This document shows positions 59,543 to 64,000 of a stretch of 64,000 nt of DNA, piece by piece. Both the position numbers and the translations under genes were made by a program. The DNA comes from Malus domestica (Eukaryota; Streptophyta; Magnoliopsida; Rosales; Rosaceae), in contig NC_091672.1 of NCBI RefSeq assembly GCF_042453785.1, positions 7,954,501 to 8,018,500 of the forward strand. The letters run 5' to 3'. The notes under the pieces were generated by a model, which was not told where the DNA came from, ran no database searches, and saw only the letters and a program-made list of their open reading frames with translations. Within the stretch, counting starts at the first letter, position 1; every line of letters begins with the position of its first letter.

Positions 59543-59885
59543 ATGCTTTCTACCAACTGGAATTGAATGACTCGGCAACGTTTGACCACATCTCACCGTA
59601 CTTGCCAAAAAAATATCAATCAAAAGACTGCATAATCCTAACATTGTATTGTTCAATATTATACTTTTCATACTTAAAACTGAAAACCCCTAAGCTTTCT
59701 ACCAACTGGAATTGAATGACTCGGCAACGTTTGACCACACTTTCTACCAACTGGAATTGAATGACTCGGCAACATTTGACCACATCTCACCGTACTTGCC
59801 AAAAAAATATCAATCAAAAGACTGCATAATACTAACATTGTATTGTTCAATATTATACTTTTCATACTTAAAACTGAAAACCCCT
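59543..59885. repeat. Tandem duplication, about 150-200 bp unit
   Basis: CTTTCTACCAACTGGAATTG occurs three times (about 59548, 59695 and 59740). The following ~130 bp to CTGAAAACCCCTAA occurs twice almost identically. The middle copy is short. Confidence 0.8.
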
Positions 59886-60737
59886 AAAAACTATACTGTT
59901 CACTAAAAGCATAAAAAGAGAAGAGAAAAAAATGAAGAAAATGAATAATGGTGGGACGGCAGGTCTTAATGATCTCTGAACTTGCAATCGCAGTAATCCT
60001 TATTTGTTTTCATGTTGTACCAAAGCCGACGTCTTAAATTCATCTCAAAGAAATATTTACTTTATTTCTTATTTCCGCTGCATGAATTGTTCTCTGCCAA
60101 TATTGATCATATGTTTAATAATGAAAGATGATTGAACAAGTGAATCATTTTATATAGTAAAATATCTTCCGTCAGTTGGGTTCCATGAATTTCAACTCTT
60201 CAATAGAAGATGAAAAGGTCTAGTTGTTTAATTAGATGACATTAGAAGTAAATTTTAGTCTAATGCTAATAATTGTTAATCAATCTCGTGATTAACTCAA
60301 TTGGAGGTCCTTAGTAATGTCATTAGATGAGCTTGGATTTCAATATTTGTGTAGTTGACCTAACGAATTCCACTTCGCATACAAAGTACCAGCATTTCTT
60401 TTCATATCCCAACTAATCACATTCCCTTTAGTATACATCCGTAAACTTTCGGATCTCTAATTCCAAAGACAAAATGGCTATCAAATGACCCCCTACTTCA
60501 AATTGTTTACAATTTTTGGTCTACATGTTGTGTATTCATGTGCATTTCTTCCGTACTATTCCATATCCTTTCCACCACCCACCCTTTCTCTATTCATCCC
60601 TTTCTTTCTTCGTTGTATTTTCTTTTATATCTAACCAAAAGTAAAAATTAGAAACCATAAACGAAATGATCATCAAACGGGTCTTTTAACTTTTATTTTG
60701 TTTGTGTAGTAGCCTTCTTGATATATAGTCTACAAAC
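59886..60737. other. Noncoding intergenic DNA
   Basis: I see no gene, transposon end or repeat structure that I can support here on either strand. Confidence 0.4.
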
Positions 60738-60985
60738 TGTTGGAAAATTAGTTATTTATTTTATTGTTTGAATTTGGGCTTATCCCGTTAGTATTAGGGT
60801 TTCGTTTTCTTGCTTATTAGGGTTAGGTTAGTTCTCTATATATATGATGCTTTGTAGCTCGTAGAATTATCAAGTCATTCACAATGTAGTCTCTTAGGGT
60901 ATTGTAGCCGTTTCGTCATTCTTAGTTAGTTTAATAATATTCTTATTATTTTGTTAGTCTTGTTCGTTCCGCATTCTAATATTCA
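60738..60985 (+). mobile_element. Small LTR, second copy (see 6675-6920)
   Basis: TGTTGGAAAATTAGTTAT to CTAATATTCA, 248 bp. Similar throughout to the reverse complement of 6675-6920 (TAGGGTTAGG, CACAATGTAG.CTCTTAGGG, TAATAATATTCTTATTATTTTGT). No clear TSD. The frame at 60951-61226 starts inside it and is not a gene. Confidence 0.65.
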
Positions 60986-61254
60986 ACTCAAACAAGTAGG
61001 GGAATGGCTGAAATTCGAATTTGTTCATGCTACACGGATAAGTTTTGGTCCAAGAGCAACTTCATGTTCGAGCTTCATAAGATTCCAGAAATCTATTTCT
61101 GCAAACTTATGGGCCCTTTGCTGTATATTCATGTTCTGGTCCAAGAGCCACTTCATGTTTGAAAAGAAAGTACGAATAAGAAATCAAAGTTGTCATCTTT
61201 CGGGGTTGAAATCTTTATCTCACTGATTAATCCCAGTCAGACCGTCTAAAAAAA

Positions 61255-62079
61255 AGTCCATGGTATATATGTCTAGCCTTCTAATCCGCCCAGGCGCCCC
61301 TCCTTTGAGGGCTGACACATCCAGCACGATCCTGCTCATCAGACCGTGCATACGTGTAAACAGCTAAATATCTTACGCTATATATTGATTAAACGAGCAA
61401 TGAAAAAAGAAACTTACGTGTTAGTGGATGCTTTTTCCAGTTCTGGAGTTCTGGAGTTTATGATGATTTTGTTATCAATCTTGGTCAACGAATGGTCCAT
61501 TGGCAAATCAACCACTTTACTTGCTGAAGTGAAATTTTAACACATTAAATTTCGATTTAATGTAATATAACCAAGTTCATTTGAAACGCTTCTTACCTGA
61601 TGTAGGAGCAGCAGTAACAGTTCCATCTAGCCCCAAGAGTTTCTACACAAACAGATGAATTTGGCATCAGTAATAAGTAAAAGTAACTGACAAGGTAATT
61701 AGTAAATATATAAGTTCATAAGAAGCATCGGTGCAAATCCAATGACGGTGGGAACAGCTACCTTTAGACTCTAGTAACAATCTTCCAGGTTATCATTATA
61801 CAACATATGATCAAAGATGCCTGATGATTGCCCTTGCTAAATCTCAGCCTTGGTGTTACGAAGTCGCTTCAGGACCTGTTCCTCTGTCTTAGTTCCCCTG
61901 TTTCCATATTCAACCATGCTCAGAACAGGAACATGGAAAGTGCAATTTGAGGATGACAAATAATAAATGGCATATTAAACTACCTTGCCCGAAGGCGCTT
62001 CTCAAGCTCTTCCATTGAGGGTGGACATACGAAGATGAAGATAGCTTCAAGTGAACTAGCCTTAACGGATCTTGCCTTG
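61255..62079 (-). pseudogene. Guanylate kinase pseudogene, 3' exons only
   Basis: Guanylate kinase phosphorylates GMP to GDP. Five exon-like pieces lie on the minus strand with GT/AG borders: 61984-62079 ([20 protein letters not shown]), 61762-61897 (TEEQVLKRLRNTKAEI.., GIFDHMLYNDNLED), 61597-61642 (KLLGLDGTVTAAPTS), 61418-61523 (KVVDLPMDHSLTKIDNKIII) and about 61255-61331 (VLDVSALKGGAPGR). Two in-frame TAG codons in the second piece, and absence of the P-loop and GMP-binding N-terminal half, show it is dead. Introns are kept, so it came by DNA duplication rather than retroposition. It is absent from unit A. The family call rests on remembered plant guanylate kinase sequence. Confidence 0.8.
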
Positions 62080-62511
62080 GCTTATTATTTTGTCATAATT
62101 CTTTTTTTGCATATTTTTAGCAGCTTATTTGTGGCACGCATCGTTTATTACCGAGTCTCGTGTTTGGGAGATGAAACAAAGGAATGGGAAAGACTATAAT
62201 TCTATTTGTTTTTTAGTTTCAATGAATCGTCTTGATTAATATTCCTTGGGAGATTAAAGAAATGGATGAGAAAGACTATTAATTATATTTTTTAAATTTC
62301 GAGGGATCATCTTGATTATGTTTCCTCGGGAGATGAAAGAAATGAATGAGAAAGACTATTAATTATATTTTTTAAATTTCGAGGGATCGTCTTGATTAAT
62401 ATTTTCGAATTTCATGCGAACGTTTAGAGTCGATGTGATTTGCACATGCATAGAGGTTACGGTGTCATGGCCAAAGAAATGGTTATATACAATTACAAGT
62501 CATAGACCAAC

Positions 62512-62630
62512 GGATGTGATCATACCAACTCACGTGCACCGGATCTCATCAGAATTCCGAAGTTAAGCGATTTTGGACAAAAGTAGTACTAGGATGGATG
62601 ACCTCCTGGGAAGTTCTCGTGTTGCATCCC
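62512..62630 (+). rRNA. 5S rRNA-like sequence B1 (degenerate)
   Basis: GGATGTGATCATACCAACTC to GTTGCATCCC. The C-box region reads GTAGTACTAGGATGGATGAC, one change from the plant 5S consensus. The A-box AAGTTAAGCG is intact here, unlike in A1 and A2. Confidence 0.75.
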
Positions 62631-63024
62631 CCCACCTCTCTTTTTTTCATAATTATTTTTTGCATATTTCTAGCGGCTTATTATTTTGTCATAGTTCTTT
62701 TTGTGTATTTTTAGCGACTTATTTGTGGTGCGCGTCGTTTATTACCGAGTTTCATGCTTGGGAGATGAAAGAAAGGAATGAAAAAGACTATTAATTCTAT
62801 TTTTTTTTAGTGTCAAGGGATCATCTTGATTAATATTCCTCGAGAGATGAAAGAAATGGATGAGAAAGACCATTAATTATATTTATAAATTTCGAGGGAT
62901 CGTTTTGATTAATATTTTCGAATTTCGTGCAAACGTTTAAAGCCGATGTGATTTGCACATGCATAGAGGTTACAGGGTCATCGCCAAAGAAATGGTTATA
63001 TACAATTACAAGTCATAGACCAAC

Positions 63025-63143
63025 GGATGCGATCATACCAATTCATATGCACCGAATCCCATCAGAACTCCGAATTTAAGCGAGTTTGGGCGAGAGTAGT
63101 ACTAGGATGGGTGACCTCCTGGGAAGTCCTCGTGTTGCATCCC
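63025..63143 (+). rRNA. 5S rRNA-like sequence B2 (degenerate)
   Basis: GGATGCGATCATACCAATTC to GTTGCATCCC. The closest of the four to plant 5S rRNA in its 3' half (GGGTGACCTCCTGGGAAGTC). The 5' stem region (CCAATTCATATGCACC) is diverged. Confidence 0.75.
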
Positions 63144-63430
63144 CCCACCTCTTTTTTTATTTTTTCATAATTCTTTTTTGCTTATTTTTAGAGGCTTATT
63201 TGTGGCGCGCGTCATTTAATATCGAGTCTCGTGCTTGGGAGATGGAAGAAATGAATGGGAAAGACTATTAATTCTATTTTTTTTTTTGAGTTTCGAGGCA
63301 TCGTCTTGATTAATATTCCTCGGGAGATGAAAGAAATGAATGAGAAAGACTATTAATTATATTTTTTTAAATTTTGAGGGATATTCTTAATTAATATTTT
63401 CGAATTTCGTGCGAACGTTTAGAAGAAAGT

Positions 63431-64000
63431 GGGGCTACTCTGCTAATTGGAAGAAAGTACTAGTCTTCTTTTGTGCAAAATCTAGGGAGTGAATTTGTGC
63501 TGTGAATGAATTTCTGCAAATTTGAGTTTTTTTTTTTTTTTTTACTAAATTGAAAAAAAAAACAAAGGACCCGTGGACCCAGCCCGAACCAGCCCATTTC
63601 AAACGGGCTAGGTTAGGTCTGGTTCCTATATTAGAAAATGTAATCCCCGGCTCAGCTTGGCCTGTCTCTTCTAAGTTCAGGTCCGGTCCGGTCCTTTCAA
63701 AATTCGGCCCGCCCAGGCCAGTGCCCACCCCTATCTTAATGTACTTTTTTCCCTATGATTAGGAGCATTTTTCCCACTGGGTTTTTGTTACCTAACTAGG
63801 TTTTAACGAGGCACCCACCTTGGGTTGATCATATCCCTGATGACGTCCCGTAGACGTTTCATTTGGCTTTGCATTACTCACGTATTTTTTCTTAGACTAT
63901 GGATTGTCCTTGGGTTTTTGCCATAACCTTAGGGTTTTTTAGTGAGACTTACTACTTTATGCAAGTTCCTACCTTATTGAGAATAAACGTTTTTCCCAGA
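63431..64000 (+). repeat. Retroelement remnant and hAT-like end, unit B copy
   Basis: Collinear with 37511-38105 (AAAGTGGGGCTACTCTGCT, GGACCCGTGGACCCAGCC, CCCACTGGGTTTTTGTTACC). The duplicated unit continues past the window end. Confidence 0.6.

Larger units (their letters stand above)
62080..63430 (+). repeat. Degenerate 5S rDNA mini-array, unit B
   Basis: Same structure as 36241-37510: two 5S-like sequences about 513 bp apart with repeated spacers, TATATA upstream and T runs downstream. The left border here is the guanylate kinase fragment, whereas in unit A it is an LTR-like fragment. Confidence 0.75.

Noticed and set aside
60951..61226. 91-residue frame
   Set aside because: It begins inside an LTR copy and continues into unrelated noncoding DNA, with no domain and no codon bias.

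Overview
This is a plant nuclear window, most likely from Rosaceae and probably the apple/pear group. The evidence is multi-exon TIR-NB-LRR genes with plant splice sites, Cassandra-type 5S-bearing LTRs, and dense LTR, MULE, hAT and CACTA remnants. The species call is inference. The only host genes recognised are two tandem copies of one large disease-resistance gene on the plus strand, plus two fragments of ordinary genes: a DUF1223-like piece and a guanylate kinase pseudogene.

Layout. 1-7.4 kb is accessory DNA: part of a long minus-strand LTR, a minisatellite/direct-repeat block, LTR copies in opposite orientations, an hAT MITE and a MULE foldback carrying a nested solo LTR. 7.4-38.6 kb is unit A of a tandem duplication. 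It holds an upstream region with a MULE MITE, a 2.5 kb LTR-like insertion and an hAT MITE, then TNL gene A (11605-29933), a CACTA element with a nested MITE, an hAT-like element carrying the DUF1223-like fragment, and two degenerate 5S rDNA units. 38.6-64 kb is unit B with the same order: an upstream region (452-bp tandem duplication and a foldback MITE), TNL gene B (40211-56684), the truncated CACTA, a guanylate kinase pseudogene and two degenerate 5S units. Unit B runs off the window.

Gene B can be read as nine exons with consensus splice junctions and an uninterrupted frame of about 2077 residues: TIR, NB-ARC, about 12 LRRs, then five consecutive post-LRR (C-JID/PL) domains, each on its own exon. 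This matches what I recall of the Prunus Ma root-knot nematode resistance gene, which has a very large repeated post-LRR region. Gene A has the same exon set but is a pseudogene: a 1-bp deletion makes a stop in the LRR exon, several 4-5 bp frameshifts hit the post-LRR exons, and most of exon 8 is deleted.

The two units serve as each other's empty-site control. A 9.9 kb Ty3/gypsy element (TSD ATATG) sits in intron 6 of A only. A 5.2 kb Ty1/copia element (TSD ATATA), itself carrying a Cassandra solo LTR, sits in intron 8 of B only. A 667-bp solo LTR (TSD TAAAC) sits in intron 8 of A only. These insertions therefore postdate the tandem duplication. Both full-length retroelements are decayed by stop codons.
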